Source of the DNA: Blastomussa wellsi
Lineage: Eukaryota > Cnidaria > Anthozoa > Scleractinia > Plerogyridae
Direction of reading: 5' to 3'
DNA length: 64,000 bases
Assembly: GCA_947652115.1 (NCBI GenBank)
Contig: OX393569.1
Span: 18,942,270 to 19,006,269 of the forward strand
Shown: positions 30,001 through 45,000 of the stretch, piece by piece
Position numbering within the stretch: the first letter of the stretch is position 1
Layout of the letters: each line of letters begins with the position of its first letter
Program-made: the position numbers and the translations under genes
The notes under the pieces: generated by a model
Seen by the model: only the letters and a program-made list of their open reading frames with translations
Told to the model about the DNA's origin: nothing
The model's database searches: none

Positions 30001-33000
30001 AATCGATCAAAATTGATCCAAAGAGATCCATATCGGTACAAATCGATTCATATCGATAAAAAAACGATGTCATATATCGATCCAAATCATTCCTTATCGA
30101 TCCAAGTCAAGAATGATATTTTAATCTTTATTTCATCAATCCGGATTAACCTGAACCGAAGCAAATAATTCTGTCCAAATCGATCCGGATCAATCTAGAC
30201 CAATGCGGATCGATTTGATCTCTGTTGATCTCGATGCTTCAACTGCAAGAGATGATTATCAGGGGATGAGGTCGATTGTTTGTTAGCTGGCTCGATTCTT
30301 TGAATAGTACTCTTCTAACTGTAATCATCTAGCCAGTTGTTTCCTTTTCAACGCAGGTGGCGTTTTCCACGTCATCTTTTTCAAGGAAATGGAGATTATC
30401 TGGAAGACTAAACCGTCCATGCTGTTGGCTCGCCAAGCTCTTATTCTGCACCTTCAATATAACACGCGATTCACCGTTGTAACTTCAATCGCCAACTTAT
30501 GGGGACAGAAGTGGCACGAATACGTTGATGATAAAGTCCCTGCATTTCTTCTGCTAACAGACGCCGAGACCTTTCCTTGGAAAACCAACCAGGGAACGAT
30601 AAAGGAAGACCTGGCCATAGAGTTTTTCTTTCGAAGTCTTTTGTTCCATTGTCTCGGGCAGGGATTGAACTGTGTGTTCATTTCGGGCATACAGATGACG
30701 GCGACAAAAGTGATGGGCTTTTATATGGAGTCCTGTCCGGATCATAAGGAATCCTTTAAAAAGGTAAGTGACAATATCATTAAGGGACACTGTCACGCCT
30801 GATATATCATGTTTTAATAACTATGGCCTGTAGCTTACTGTAAACGTGCTTTATTGTCTTGTAATAGAAGTATAAAGATGCTAAAAGTAGTGAAAGTAAA
30901 GAAATTTCAACCAAGAAGAAAACATAATATATAGATTTAGCCAAGCATAAAAGCGGAGCTCCGTATTTTTGCTGGTTCTTAATAATTCTCTGAAGTAAAT
31001 AATAATTAAAAATGTCAACTCGAATTTACGCAAAGAATGACCATAAAAGGTTAAAAAATGCTGCCAGAAGAAAAAATCCGACCTGAGCCCGCGATCAATT
31101 AAGAAAACCAATGCCTGGTCAGCGGTCAACTTAAAAAAAACACGTTACCTCGATGAGTTCTAACCTAAGCCCGCGATCTGGTCATATGATACTGATCAGC
31201 GGATACCTCGATTTGACAGCTGTCAATTGACCATAACATGGATGCCCTATAACAAAGATGTAAACTGATAAGGCTGACAAGGTGTTGACAAAGCATGGCT
31301 ATTTATGGCCGCCCTGTTGCGCGACTCCGTCGTCGTGCATATGCGCCCACGAGCAATACCGCTAGCCATGATAACCATGAGAAAATCAACTCATGGGTTT
31401 CGTTTTCTTTCCCATATGAGTGTGGGGCTCCGCTTGGCGGCCCTTCGGGCCGCCGGAGCTCCGCTATTAACTATTAAGAGATTCAAAATTTCACCAGAAT
31501 TTCAGCTTTGATTTCTTGACATCCTGTCCAGAAGGCAATTTTAATCCTTATAATCCCCAAAATACCTGTTCTATCTTGTTCTGTGGACTCTTTTTATCAA
31601 ATTTATTCGTGAATTTGGTGGCAGTTGGCACAATAATATGGAAATTAGAACATAAAAATTTATCTAATCGGGCGTGACAGTTTCCATTAATATATTCTAA
31701 GCACTGCTCCCTATCTCTAACCCTTTGGTTCCCGGGCCCTACGTTCTATTCGGATATCAGTAGACTCCAACTACCCTTCTATCACGAATGCTGTTATTTG
31801 ATTGGCTACGCTACTCACTATCTATTCTTTTGCAGAAAGTGGGTAGCGGTTGTCAACAAAATTGCTGCCGTTTCTTCCCGTTTGTGAAGTGTTTTCAGCG
31901 TCTGTGAAGAAGAAATGGATAATCTTGTTGTTAAAGACCCAGTTAAAGACGGACCAGTACGCATTGCGCGCGTCAACTGCAGTCGCCATTTTTTATGTGA
32001 GTCGAGAAGTGCCTATCAGACAATGGCGCCTCGATCCTGCGTTCATCAAAACACTAACAAACGCGTGCAATGCATAATGGTCCGTTATGGGTCTTTAAAT
32101 AAATTTACACTGACGGAAATGGATTATTCGCTCTCTTTTGGCTTTCTCCCTCATCAACTATCACGCGATAGCAATCTTGAACTCATAAACTAATTGTTAA
32201 ATGCAATATTTTTTTCTTGCCTTGTACTGGAACGCCAGTAGGCCATTTTTAGACCAAACCTTGTGCGTGACAAAATGACGTGTGGCTTTGTCCAAGAATA
32301 TTTGCGCGAGCACTACGCCACTTGAAGTTAGCCGTCTGTGGTTTAATTTAGAGGATTAGCAATTATATTTTAGCTGGGAGTCAGTTTAGAAGTTGGTGGT
32401 TTTATGTGGTTACTGAAAAATCGTTGTTCAGGTATTCCTAGTTAAGTTTGTCTTCGTAAACTGGATTTGGCGAAAACAGATTTTCTTTTGCACGTAGTCG
32501 CGCGGTTGGTTGCGTAGTTGAATTCGTCATTTTGGGCGAGCAAATTCCCTAGCGCGCGCCAAAAAGAAGTCTAAAAATAGCCTACTCGCGAAAGACGTAT
32601 GCTGCGAATTGCGAACGTCTTGTCGGCATTTATATACCGGTTTAATGATGCTAACACATTTAGACATTGTTTACTTTTTTCGGGCAGGGAAGTCACAGCC
32701 CCCAAGTCCGAAGGTGCCCCTACGCCTATTGAAAGTATTTTCTCCTTTTCTAATCTCTCCAAAACTTGCACCATTTTGTTTTCCTAGTTTGAGGAGCCAG
32801 TTTCGCAAACATGGCATTTCCTGATGAGATATTTGTCTGGAAGTACCCATGGATGTCAGGTTTGCATTATTACATTTCGTCTCGCAGTCTGCATACAACA
32901 GCCAACATGGGCCAGAACTAGCTGTATTTATAAAATAACTATAAAATAACTGAATAATAGACCATAAACCGGACTAAATCGACTTTGCCGATATTTCGTT

Positions 33001-36000
33001 TTTATAAAATAACTGAGATACTATTTGAGAGCGCTCTCATGTAGAGGACGTTTTGCGTGTTTACTTAAATTAGCCTCATCTTGACACTCGGGGATTAGGG
33101 TGAATTCTTGAAAGTTATGCAAACCCTCGACTGCGTCTGTCTCGAATTCTCCCAAACCCCCTCGTGTTTAGATGAGGCTATGTAAACACGGAAAAAGTCC
33201 TCTATTGCTTAATAAGCGGTCTTGAGGTTTAAAGAACAATTACAAGCGTGTAGCGCACTGTCAGGTCGAAGAGTATTAACTGTTTGTTGCTGGAGATTCA
33301 ACTAATATTTCTTTCTTTTACTACACTAATGTGGCGTATTCAGATTGATTTCAAAGAAGAAGTACAAACCGCTCTTCAGCACCCTCAGCACGGCGACTGT
33401 CGTGATATGGCCACGATCCTCGCCTGTGCGCAGTTCCTGTGTAAAGTCGTCAGCGAACCTAACGCCATTAGGGTACGTAAGTCGAAATGATTTTTTTTTC
33501 TGAAGTAATTGGAAATATATGAGATATCCCCAATGTCCCTTTATAATTAATGTTGTACACTACATAGGAAGCAGTCAAATCTGCAGAAGACAGAATGAAG
33601 CTTTTCCTGCTTCACACTGTACTGCTTAAAAAGCTGCCGTTGAAGTACAGAGCACAAACCATAAACAGCACCTTGTTGGATGAATTTTGTAAAGCGACGG
33701 ATGGTAACGGCTATCCTTTCCACGAGGTCAGTTAGTATACAACTACTTCAATTAACGTTGTCAGGGATCAAGATGGAAGCGGGTTTGATGGTTCCGCGTA
33801 AAAGCTTGCCCGAGAGTTAGTAGGAGTTAGTACGGGTAGAAATAGATCAAAGGCTACTGTACGCGCTAAATACTCAGATATATTGAGCAGACTTGGCAAA
33901 CGTGATTTTGTACGTTTTCTCTCCCTCTTTAGACATGTCGAAACAATGTACTTTAAGCCGGACTGAATTTTAGAATTCTCCAAAATCAAACAAAGCTATG
34001 TAGCAATGACAGAAAAGCTCCGGAAATGGATCTCATGAAAGGAAAAGCGTACACACAAAAGATACAAACTGGTAGAATTCGTCTACAGAGATATGCAAAA
34101 CTACAGTGAATACCCAGACCGTCAGTAGGTCTTGCCGGGTAGGCTTGAAAAACACTCATCCGACATTACATTAGTTGAGTTTATTGTATACGAGAAAAAC
34201 CAATTTTTGAATTTAATGAGCTCGAGATTTCAATGAGGTGATATTTGATGATCAGGCCGAAGGCCGAATCAACTATCACCTCATAGAAATCGAGAGCGAA
34301 TAATGTAATTGTTTTAGTAAAAACCGTAATAAACGAATAGTGTGTCGGTGAAAAAGTTCTAAATCTTGCTTCGAAACTTCGCTAAAGTGCGAAGACGTCG
34401 CCATTTTGAAGACGACATTCAACCACTGCAATCTAATGGCTTATAGGATGCAGTAGCTCAGATTGCGGCATTTGCATTAGTATAGTAGTAGATTTTTACT
34501 AATTTAGATTATAATAGTTAGATTATAGCAAAAAGTTTCCCTATTCTTATCAGTGTTGGAGAAATATCTTTTTTCAAAATCTTGATTCGTTTTAACTTGA
34601 GTCTATTGAACAGATTCAAACAAGTTTGTGGGAGATTTTAAAGTTGATACAAGACTCAAGTGTGGATTCAATAGACATGTCTTCAGCGGCAGATTTAATG
34701 GACGGGCGTCTTGTCCATGCTCTTTTCTCCCTTGTCATGCCACAAAGCTCCAGTGGATCGGAAGGTTTGTTACGTCATATATACTCACCCGTGCAAAGAA
34801 AATCCTACCCGAGCCCGGGGGAAGTGCATTTCGCTGTAAGGTGCCAGTGGATTTTATGAACAACTATTTAACAATTAGACTACGACTATGAGCGAATAGT
34901 CAACGAGGCACAGCCAAGTTGACTCTCGAGGGCGAGAGTTGACTAACGAGGGCGAGTAGTCCAATTGTTTTGGTAGAAACCCTAAAGGGTTACATTCCAA
35001 AAGCTGCAATTTTTAAGTATTTTTTGAGCCAAAAATCAAGAAAAATCTTTCATTCAAAGAGAAACGCGCGCGCGATCGTTTTCTATCGGCGAATAGAAAA
35101 CAGTGGGAGAACCAATCAGAATCACGGATTTCCGATAGAACACAGCTGAGTTTCTACTAGTGGTTGATAGATTGCGTAAGACCACTCAGAAAAGCCCTCG
35201 GGCCAGCACACAATGCTACAGGGAACATTCATTTTCTTTGCACCCCGGTGAGTTATTTTACTCCAGAATTCGAAAAGGAATTACTCATACTCAATTTTTT
35301 TGGGCAAGTCCGTCTGAGGGGGAAAGATGCAGTGAGGTTATCCCTATGTTAAGCACCAACCCGTGAAAAGAGGCCAGACCACAACACCGGGAACCTCGTT
35401 ACCTACTCTTTGCGCGAAGTGAGTGGGTTCTTTAACGTCCCCTGCTTACAGTAACACTAGCTAACACTGAAGATGCAGGACCTACTCGAGACTGCGCATT
35501 AAACAGCCATCGGTGTTCCAATGTATGGGCAATATAATTTAAAATAAAATCGACCCATCACAAAAATCTGAGAAACTTTTCCATAGTTATAGTGTAACTT
35601 TCTGAGTGATACATACGGGTTATTGGCCAAGCGTGAGGTCAGGATGGCAGGATATTGGCCAAGTTCCATTTTTGTCTGGAACGAGCGGGCGGTCGAGATC
35701 GGGTAGCCAATCACAGAACGATGTCTGCTTCATCTTTACCGCTCACAGAGCCACTCGTATAATAAAGCTCTATAATTAAAAACTCAGCTTACCGTGACCA
35801 TATTTTGATGGTCATTTGCAAATAACCGTAGAAACCATCAAATAATGAACTTACGTTGTTCTCGACCAGTACCAGGTCTCAGTTTGCCAGATGATGTAAT
35901 CAGAGAAGCAGAGGCTGCATGGAGCAAAGTTGTTGCCACTGTGGGAAGGGTGCATCCTTGTGATTTCCTTGAATCTCAGTTTTTCCCTTTGTTTTCCGAG

Positions 36001-39000
36001 ACTGTGATGGGAGCGCAACGATTGGAAGGTGAGAAACCTCTTATTAAGCTTCAGGTTTTTGGGAGTTTTTATTCATTTGGTTTCCCTGCTATGATAACTT
36101 TGAAGTAAATTGTATCATTGTTGCTTTTTGTAAATGCGGCGGCTTAGCATAAACCGCATCTTTTGCTTGTCTGACCATTTTACTTCCTTTTTCTTGCCAT
36201 CAACGCACATGTTTTAAAGTTGTAGTCGTAGGGAATTAGATGAGTTAGAATAAACGAAACTACTGTTGTTTGTCACTTCTTTAAAACAGCAAACTTACGA
36301 CCCTCCTTGGCCAGACCTACCGTGGAAACAAATAAGAACATGTATAGTTACAACTTTATATATTCGTTTCAGAAGCAAGTTCTGAACCAGACTCTTGTGT
36401 GAAGCTAAGACGTCTTCTTTATGTGGAAAACGTTCTTGTAAATGAGTATGCTGGGGACATCAGGTCAAAAATTAACGCCATGGCATGGTAAGACTTAACA
36501 GCGAAATGGAGCTGTGTTGACGTTTTTGGCATTGAAAACGTTGAGAAAAAAGGTTGTTGTGGCAAGTTCCCACTGTTTATCCTTTTTCTCTTCCTTAAGG
36601 GACGAGAGTGAAGATGAAGTATTCAACATTGGTCGGGAATTTGATGAACGTTATCACTGGCATTCTCTTAAGCCACTTTCTGATGATTACGACAGAACTA
36701 AACAAGCGTTCACAGGTAAGGACTTTAATGACCAGCACCGGAAGAGGAACAGTGGCCTAATGGTTAGTGCGCTGGACTCTGGATCGGACGGTCCGGGTTC
36801 AAGCCTCTAGCTATATATAGCCGGGGCACTGCGTTGTGTTCTTGGGCAAGACACTTTACTCTCACAGTGCCTCTCTTCACCCAGGTGTATAAATGGGTAC
36901 CGGCGAATTTGCTACTGGGGGGGTAACCCTGCGATGGACTAGCATCCCATTCAGGGGGAAGTAGAAATACTCTGTCGCTTCATGCTACAGAAACCGGGAT
37001 AAGCTCCGGCCTGATGGGCCACTAGGCCCGAATGCAGACTTTACCTTACCTTACCGGAAGAGGCCGGAGGGCTCTCCCTTTTTTGCTAGACCCGAAGTAC
37101 CAAAGACTACTCCTCCCCCTTTATTAAAGAAAAAAGAAAGGGCCAGACGGCACAAGCGTGTTTAAATAAAGTTTTACCCTACCTTATCTTACTTTACCTT
37201 ATACCTTACTTTAAAAACATCCCGTCTCTTTTTAGGACACTTATAATCGCTATAATCGCCACTGTTAGCAAGCCGGGAAACAATCGTAGACATGTTTAAA
37301 AATACTCGCATCTGCGCTTTTAAATTTACATTCTCTTTTTTGTCTGTGTGTGTTCAGATAAACCTCCAGATGATCCAAAGGGAAGAAGATGGTATTTCAG
37401 GAACAAGCAGAAATATGTTCTCTTTCATAGATTTTACGGCAACTCGCTTGTTGGAGGAGTTGATCAAGCGAAAATCATCACCGTCACGGAAAAGGAGTCT
37501 ATTAAGAAGAAAGACAAAAAGAAGCAAGGGAAGATGGTTAGTATCGACAGCGAGACCTTTATAAATTTTCGTCAGCTTAATTTGCTCTAGCGAAAAATTC
37601 GCAAGGGATGGCGGCGAACATTTTCTATAAAGAAATTCCGGACAAAATTTTGAGTCAAGCTGCAGAGATTGTCGAAGAAGCTTCTAAGTTCGAGATGAAA
37701 GTAAAGAAGCGAAAATAAATTGCTTCAGTTTATCCATTTATCGATCGTGCGTGTTTTGGTGTTTTTACTCGCGGCATATAAAATCTATATCATTAAGCAA
37801 ATGAAGAAGCCTAAGCGATGTGTTATACTGTCATAAAACACTCCGGACATTTGAGAACACTCCAGAAATGTAGAAAACACCCGCCTGCGGCTCGTGTTTT
37901 CTACATTTCCCTCGTGTTCTCAAATGCCCGTCGTGTTTTATGACAGTATAATACATGGCTTAGGCTTTTTTATTTGTTAAATAAAACATAGAAAAAGCGT
38001 GTTTTATTGTTTTTCGTCAGCTTTAAGCTAGTGAAAATTCGCAAGGGATGGCGGCGAACATTTTCTATGAAGAAATTCTGGCCAAAATTCTGAGTCAAGC
38101 TGCAGAGATTGTCGAAGAAGCTTCTAAGTTCGAGAGGGAAGTAGAAGAAGTGAAATTAAATTGCTTCAGTTTATCTATCATGCGTGTTTTGTTGTTTTTA
38201 CTCGCGGCGTATAAAATCTATATCATAAAGCAAATGAAGAAGCCTAAGCCATGTATTATACTGTCACAGTAAAACACTCCAGGCAGTTGAGAACACGAGG
38301 GAAATGTAGAAAACACTCGCCTGCGGCTCGTGCTTTCTACATTTCCCTCGTGTTCTCAAATGCCCGTCGTGTTTTATGACAGTATAATGCATGGCTTAGG
38401 CTTCTTTATTTTTTAAGTAATAGTTGTATAGTGTTTTACGTTTAGTGTTCTGTAAACAGTGTGCAATAAACTTGAACTTGAACTCGATAAAAGTTTTATA
38501 TGTAAAATACTACTCAAACTGGACTTTATCCACAGAGCAAGAAGGCAGCGCAGATTATCGAGGACAATACACAAAAGGGCAAAGGTTTGTCATTCAAGTG
38601 ATATTTATAACGCGTAGATTAACTTGATTTGTTTACCAGGAAAAAAATACAAAAGCATAAAACCAGACATTGGCTGTTATCACATCTAGGAAATTGTAAC
38701 AGCGTGAAGAAACAGAAAAACACGCAAATATGTCGTTGACTTTTCCAAAACTGACCTTCACAGAACAAGAGAAGGAAAAAGACCAAGAAAAGTGGGGTCA
38801 TACTCTCAAAGATATCGACAGAAAATTGAGGAAAGATGACTACAATGCTGCTTTGCAGTTGGTTGATAAATACGAATCAGATTGCAAATCTCCGGAACTT
38901 TGTCTTCAAGCACTCATGAAAAAGGCGCAAAGTTGCTTCGATGCTTGGCAGTATGCAAGTAAGTAGACAATAAATACTTATCAACATTTAATTTTTAGGA

Positions 39001-42000
39001 AACCATTTTCAACAAATTTTGACTATAAAAAGTTTTGTGGTAGATCTAATAGCCTCAAAAGTGTTTATTATCGTGATTAACTATCTTAGAAATGTCGCAG
39101 AAATGGAATTTCTTGAGGGGTGGAGGGAAAATATTCAGTCATATCTGGCGATTACGTCCCCGAAAATGACGATAGATCGATTACATAAATGGCGCCTTGT
39201 GCTTATTTTCCAGACAAAGAAGGTTAAGGTTCTCAAATGTATTGTGACCGCGCAGGGGGAGGGGCTGGGTGGGGCTTTAGCCAGCCCCCCCACCCAATTT
39301 TTTGCGGAAAACTGATAACAAAGTATAAAAGAAGTCAAAGAAAGTCATACACGAAAAGTAAAATAAGAAGCAAAATTACTGAAAACATAAAAAATTTTTG
39401 TTTGTGAGCGCCAACAATAAGTTCTGTTAATATTTGAAAAGGACAAAACTGACGAGAATTCTATTTACCAAAGAGACGACGTGGAACGGGTAAATCTGCC
39501 GGCAACTGCCGGTTTAAAAGGTTTTCAGTTATCAGCCATGACTGAACAGTGACTGAACAGTTTCATCAAAGGTTTTGTGGAACAGCGTTTCTCTTTTGCA
39601 GCATTTCAATTCGTTGTCTCAAATACCTAAAACGAAGAATTACCAGGAAACAATATATGCAGGTACGCATGTGCGTACCTCGGGAAATCTAAAAAACTAT
39701 ATTTATTTATTTATTTATTTATTTATTTCATGCTTTGATTTATGAAACTTCACCCTGGAAAACATGGGAAATGGCATTTCCGAGGTCATAACAATAAAAA
39801 TTTCCTAGGCGAGTATTCCCCAGACCCCCTCAGTGACTCGCGTCTTTGGTGCTCGATTGCCTTCTCCTACCGTGTGTCCTAGACGGAAAAACCACGTTAC
39901 GCCTCTGATTACGTATGGCAGTGGCCATTCAGGGACATTCAGTCCTGCGGTAGCTGAACCATGCAACACCGAAACCCATATGGAAAATCGAGAGACTATG
40001 ATCTGTCAGGTACTTTAAAATCATCAGTTGCGTTTGAAGCGTTGAACGTTTATATCAATTTGTATCTAAGGCCTTTTTTCGTTAATTATTTTTATGCGGA
40101 AAGGAAAGACACCCAGCTTTCTCCCCACCCCCTCCTCCACCCCCAGTGACAGACAGACAGACAGACATGTTTTATTTGTAGTCTTATACAATAAATAGTA
40201 TATCGACTATGGATTCCAAATAACTAAAAATTACGAACAACAAAAATATATGGCTCATATATGGCGCCAATTAACAATCGATCTATGTTAAAATACTTGC
40301 AATTGCATTATTTTCTAGGAACGTGCGACCCTAATACGAATGACATTAAGTACCCTGTCCTTTTGATGGAAAGTGTGCGGAAAATTGCTCAAGGCTTTCA
40401 AAGTCTTCTCACGAAAAGAGACGAAAAGAAACTTGCCGAATACATGCAAAAGCTGGGTTTTGATGACGTCGCAACCACGTTCTATGATTTGAAGCCAGAA
40501 CACGGAAAAAGAGTACATTTTTCATTTTATTTTAGTTTTTGTCTTTCCTTTAAATTAGATATATATTTGGCTATATATTTTTACAGTTTCAGTGTCGAGG
40601 TACGTTTCGTCCTCTACCCTTTACTATAACGAAAACTTTTGTGGCAAAACCGGCGACTGAAGAATTTCTAAGATAAAGTGTCATACTTTTGTGTTCACAT
40701 AGCCTCATCTAACACGAGAGGGGTTGGGAGAATTCCCGAAAGTTATACAAACACCTATAATCCAATGAGATCGTGCGTAATATCTCAGTTATTTTATAAT
40801 TCCAAATAATTGACAGGTATGCAGAAATTCCAAAAGTAAGAATCTTTCTAAACCAACCAGCACTTTTGAAAGCAGCCCATCGATCAGTTATATTCACCTT
40901 TTAAAACTTATCAAAAAGATCATGGTGTATTGAAAAGCTACTCCTTTCCGACTGTCATCTAGTGTCACACAATGTGCTCACCAATCATATCAACTGACAT
41001 CCACACTGCGTTTCACTTGTTTACTTAAAAAATGTCTCACAAGATGGGAGGGGGGAATCATGGGCACCCCAGAACCCCCTAATACGTTTTAATTCACTTG
41101 ATTGATGAACAGCTTGTTACTTAGATTATTGAAACTACAGATTTCCAATCGCAGGCCGGACAGCTCTCTGTTAACATGACAAGCGTAAGATTCCAATTTG
41201 AGCACATGGGGCATTTGCTGAAACGAGAAGAGCGCACGGATGCCGATCCTAGGGTCGACCACTTCATACCAGATACGTGGCAGGTATGCCAGACCTAATA
41301 CTACTTAACGAAGGGGCAGTTCCACCTCGTTCTGTCTCTGTGCCCTGCTACAATTCAGGATTTCCAATCCAACTGGGTCCTTAAAAACCCTAATATTAAT
41401 GTATGTTAATTCTACAAAGGGGATAGGAAGGTGTTAGGCAAGGGCTGTGTCCGACACATGCAGTGAACACATACAGTGAAAATTAATGAAAAATTCTGGC
41501 TCTTCACATTCTTAGGGATGGCATCTAAAACTGCCACCCCAGAACTCGGTTCATAAACGAGTTTCCCATTCCTTAAACATAACCTCAAACAAAAAGAGAC
41601 AAACATGTTTAACCTGAACCCTTTTCCGTGGATGCACATAGTATGAGATAAATTTTGCGTTACATTATACATTTTACTGAGACGTTTACATATGTAAGTG
41701 AGAAAAGTCAGAAAACATCTCTCAAACGTGCCTTGGGTGATCTGTCTTTAGACGCCTAATACTGACCTCACAATTCGCTCATTTTCATCCCGGACAAACA
41801 CCTTCGCCTTATTTCATAGCTCCTTATTGTTAGTACTGTTTAACTGCCTGTTTATTTATTTATTATGTTTTAAACGTTTTATAGCGTGAGCTTCTTGATG
41901 CTGTGGATAAGAACGAGTCAGCCGTGATAGTGGCGCCAACCTCGTCAGGAAAGACTTACGCCTCGTACTACTGCATGGAGAAAGTGCTGAGACAAAGCAA

Positions 42001-45000
42001 CGATGGGGTAGTGGTTTATGTTTCACCAACAAAGGTAACATGCTGCAATACTGAAGGCTTTTACGTGGTGGTCAGCAACCGTATCCCGCTTAATACGCGC
42101 CGATTTCATAAGAAAGGGTTGCTATGGCGAAAAGCTGACATGGAAATTTTGGATATGTAGATGTACTACAAACGATTTAATCTAAAAGGCGCTATGGTAT
42201 CTCTTACAGCAGTGGCTGATCCATGGTAAACCTTGCCCAGCATGGCTACACCCTACACGTGAATCGATTTTAGAATAGTTGTTCTCCTTTTTTAGTGTTT
42301 TGTCAGAACTGATTTCGAACTGGTTTTGAATTATTGCTGCATTTTTCGCATGGAATTTTCAACCCGTTAAGGGCTGTTGCCAGTACTTCAATTTAATGTT
42401 TGCAGTATAATATGTAATTAACAAAGTGTTGTGCCATTAGAGACGCGATTAATATAAAATTTAGTACTCAGAGCCATGATTCTATTACTTTTTAGCCCCT
42501 AGTTAATCAAGTTGTTGCCACAATCTATGCTCGCTTTCACCGTAAAAAGCTCCCAGAAGGAAGAGCAGTGTATGGGGTCTTTACCAGGGATTATCGATTC
42601 AATACATTAAACTCACAGGTAACAGGACTTGAGCAGCATTAGTCGCTCTTCATTCTACTTAAACTTACTTTAACTCCTCAAACTCATTGATACTTCATCA
42701 ACTAAAGGAAATCAGTACCGTAATCTGCTCTTAATTAGCATACATTTAATTTTACTATTTTATTTCTTCATTTTCTCCGTATTTTTAGTTTCGATTAAGA
42801 AGATAGATAAAAAAATGTGATCACATTTCCAAACACCTCGAAGTTCATCAAAAATACTCGCTGCGCGTCGTATTTTCAATTACCTTCTTGGTGTTTGGAA
42901 ATGTGATGAAACACTGTCTGGAGTGTGTGATATCTTACTTACTTCATTACAATTAATAGGATTGTCATTTTTGCAAAACATTGTGAACATTTGTTTATAC
43001 GGTCTTTCCCGACAGATTCTTGTTACAGTTCCTCAGTGTTTAGAGATACTTTTCCTCTCGCCTCGCAGACAGGACTGGACAAAGAATGTCAAATACGTGA
43101 TCTTCGACGAGGTAACGATGTCTAGTTTCTTCGGATCGTGTTTACTATCGATGTTGTTGTCTGACGTGTTAGTCGATAGTCTGCCGATAGTCGACGGAGT
43201 CACGCCCGATCACGTTCGGTTGGTAGTCGACTTACTCGATCGGCCAATACTCGACCAATTTATCGGCCGATAGTCGGATGACACTACCTATAGTAAGCAT
43301 AATCCGTTTCTTTTATCAAATTAGAATGCCCAGTTAGTGATAGCTAATTTAAAGGAGCTAGGTCACGATATTATCTTCGAAAACCGAAAAGAAACTAGAA
43401 AGCTTATGTGTAATTCGGCCTCCCCTCAAGAACTAAGTTACTTAGATATAATTAGTTATTTACAAGGTTATTTACAGGTTCACTGTCTCGGTCAAGAGAT
43501 TGGAGCAGAAGTCTGGGAGCACCTCCTTCTTCTGATTCGATGCCCTTTCCTGGCACTGTCGGCCACCATTGGAAACCCTCGTGACTTGATGGGGTAAGAT
43601 GTTGTCTGTAATATTGCTAATACTGAGGTTTATAAACGATGTGTTAATGAAGTTTTTGATTATTTGGAACCTTATGAGTAGTTATTTTAAAGTGCATCAC
43701 TTATCATCGCTAGCGCACGTTTTAATGAGGTTTCCCATCACTTCATCGCGTTAGCAAGAACTACATTCATTTTCATAAAATGGACTTCTTGTTTCCATTG
43801 AAGCTGGTTGCAAGCTGCTCAGGACTTCCGTGAAAAGCAAGATAAACAAGACAATGGCAAGCTGAGGAATTCATATAGGATCAGGCTAGGTAATGGGCTA
43901 TGACTAAATATATTTATCATGTCATTTGCTAAGGGAGTGCAATTTGAAATGGAAACACGTGAAATCTTCTCCTATTACTTCTCTTTCTCTTGCCCCTCCT
44001 TCTATTTTTGAAAACAATGACATTGTACTTAGAGTCGAGGTGAAGTGGCGCGACTACATAACTGCATATATGTCAGTATGCGTATCAAATATTTCCCCCT
44101 TTCTATTTAAAACTTTCTGCCTACCTGCTTAGATGGCTTGAATCGAATAGATTTACTTTTGTCTATGAAGCCCGACTTCTAAGTACAGAAATTAATTCAC
44201 GGACTGACAGCCAGACATAATCGTAGGTTTGCACTAGTAAGGTAAAGTTGCCTTTTCTTAAAGGCCATTTCCAGTCCGTACTGCGCAATCTCCGCCTGTA
44301 ATGTTTATTGCATTCTCGTCCCCAGAGGCCGCGATCCTTTTGGTCAGCACCAAGGAATCGAGACCTCTGGCCAGCCCCAGCTTGTGAGCATGCGCAGAGC
44401 ACTCGTTCTGTAGTTTTCAGCCAATCAGAATTGTCAGATTCGACAATGAGTCCGTGATTCGCGGACTTCCGGTTTTGGAGACGGCCAGAGGTCGTGATTC
44501 TTGGTGCTGACCAAAAGGATCGCGGCCTCTGGGGACGAGAATGTGTTTATTGAGTCTCACACGATGAAAAGTAGACAAACCAAAATGAAAATTACGGATA
44601 AAAAGTTGCCTTTTTCTTCCTTATTAACATCTAATATCCTTGCAAAACAATAACAAAGAGTAGACGAACCTCGACGATATTCCAAACGACGTTTCAGCTC
44701 ATTGCGAACTCCAAAACAAAACGACCAGCAATGGCGGACTCAAAAACTTCATGTACGCAGTTACCGAAGTGTAACGTATCAACGAATTCAAAACAGAAAT
44801 GTAAACAAATCCCGAGACTGCGTAGTACGGACTGGACTGTAACGAGATTCTGGATTACTAGCAGCCGTGTAACCCTCTACGTAATGAGCTCCTGTGCTAT
44901 TAACATTTTCTGTGTGATTATTTTGAAGTTACCTGTGACGAGAGATACTCAGATCTGGAAAAGAGCATTTACCTTCCAAGCCCCAACAACGGCGGGTTTT

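Noticed and set aside
31295..31511. Arg-rich frames near the GC-rich block as a gene
   Set aside because: They lie in the foreign insert that splits a MITE, overlap in two frames and match nothing known.
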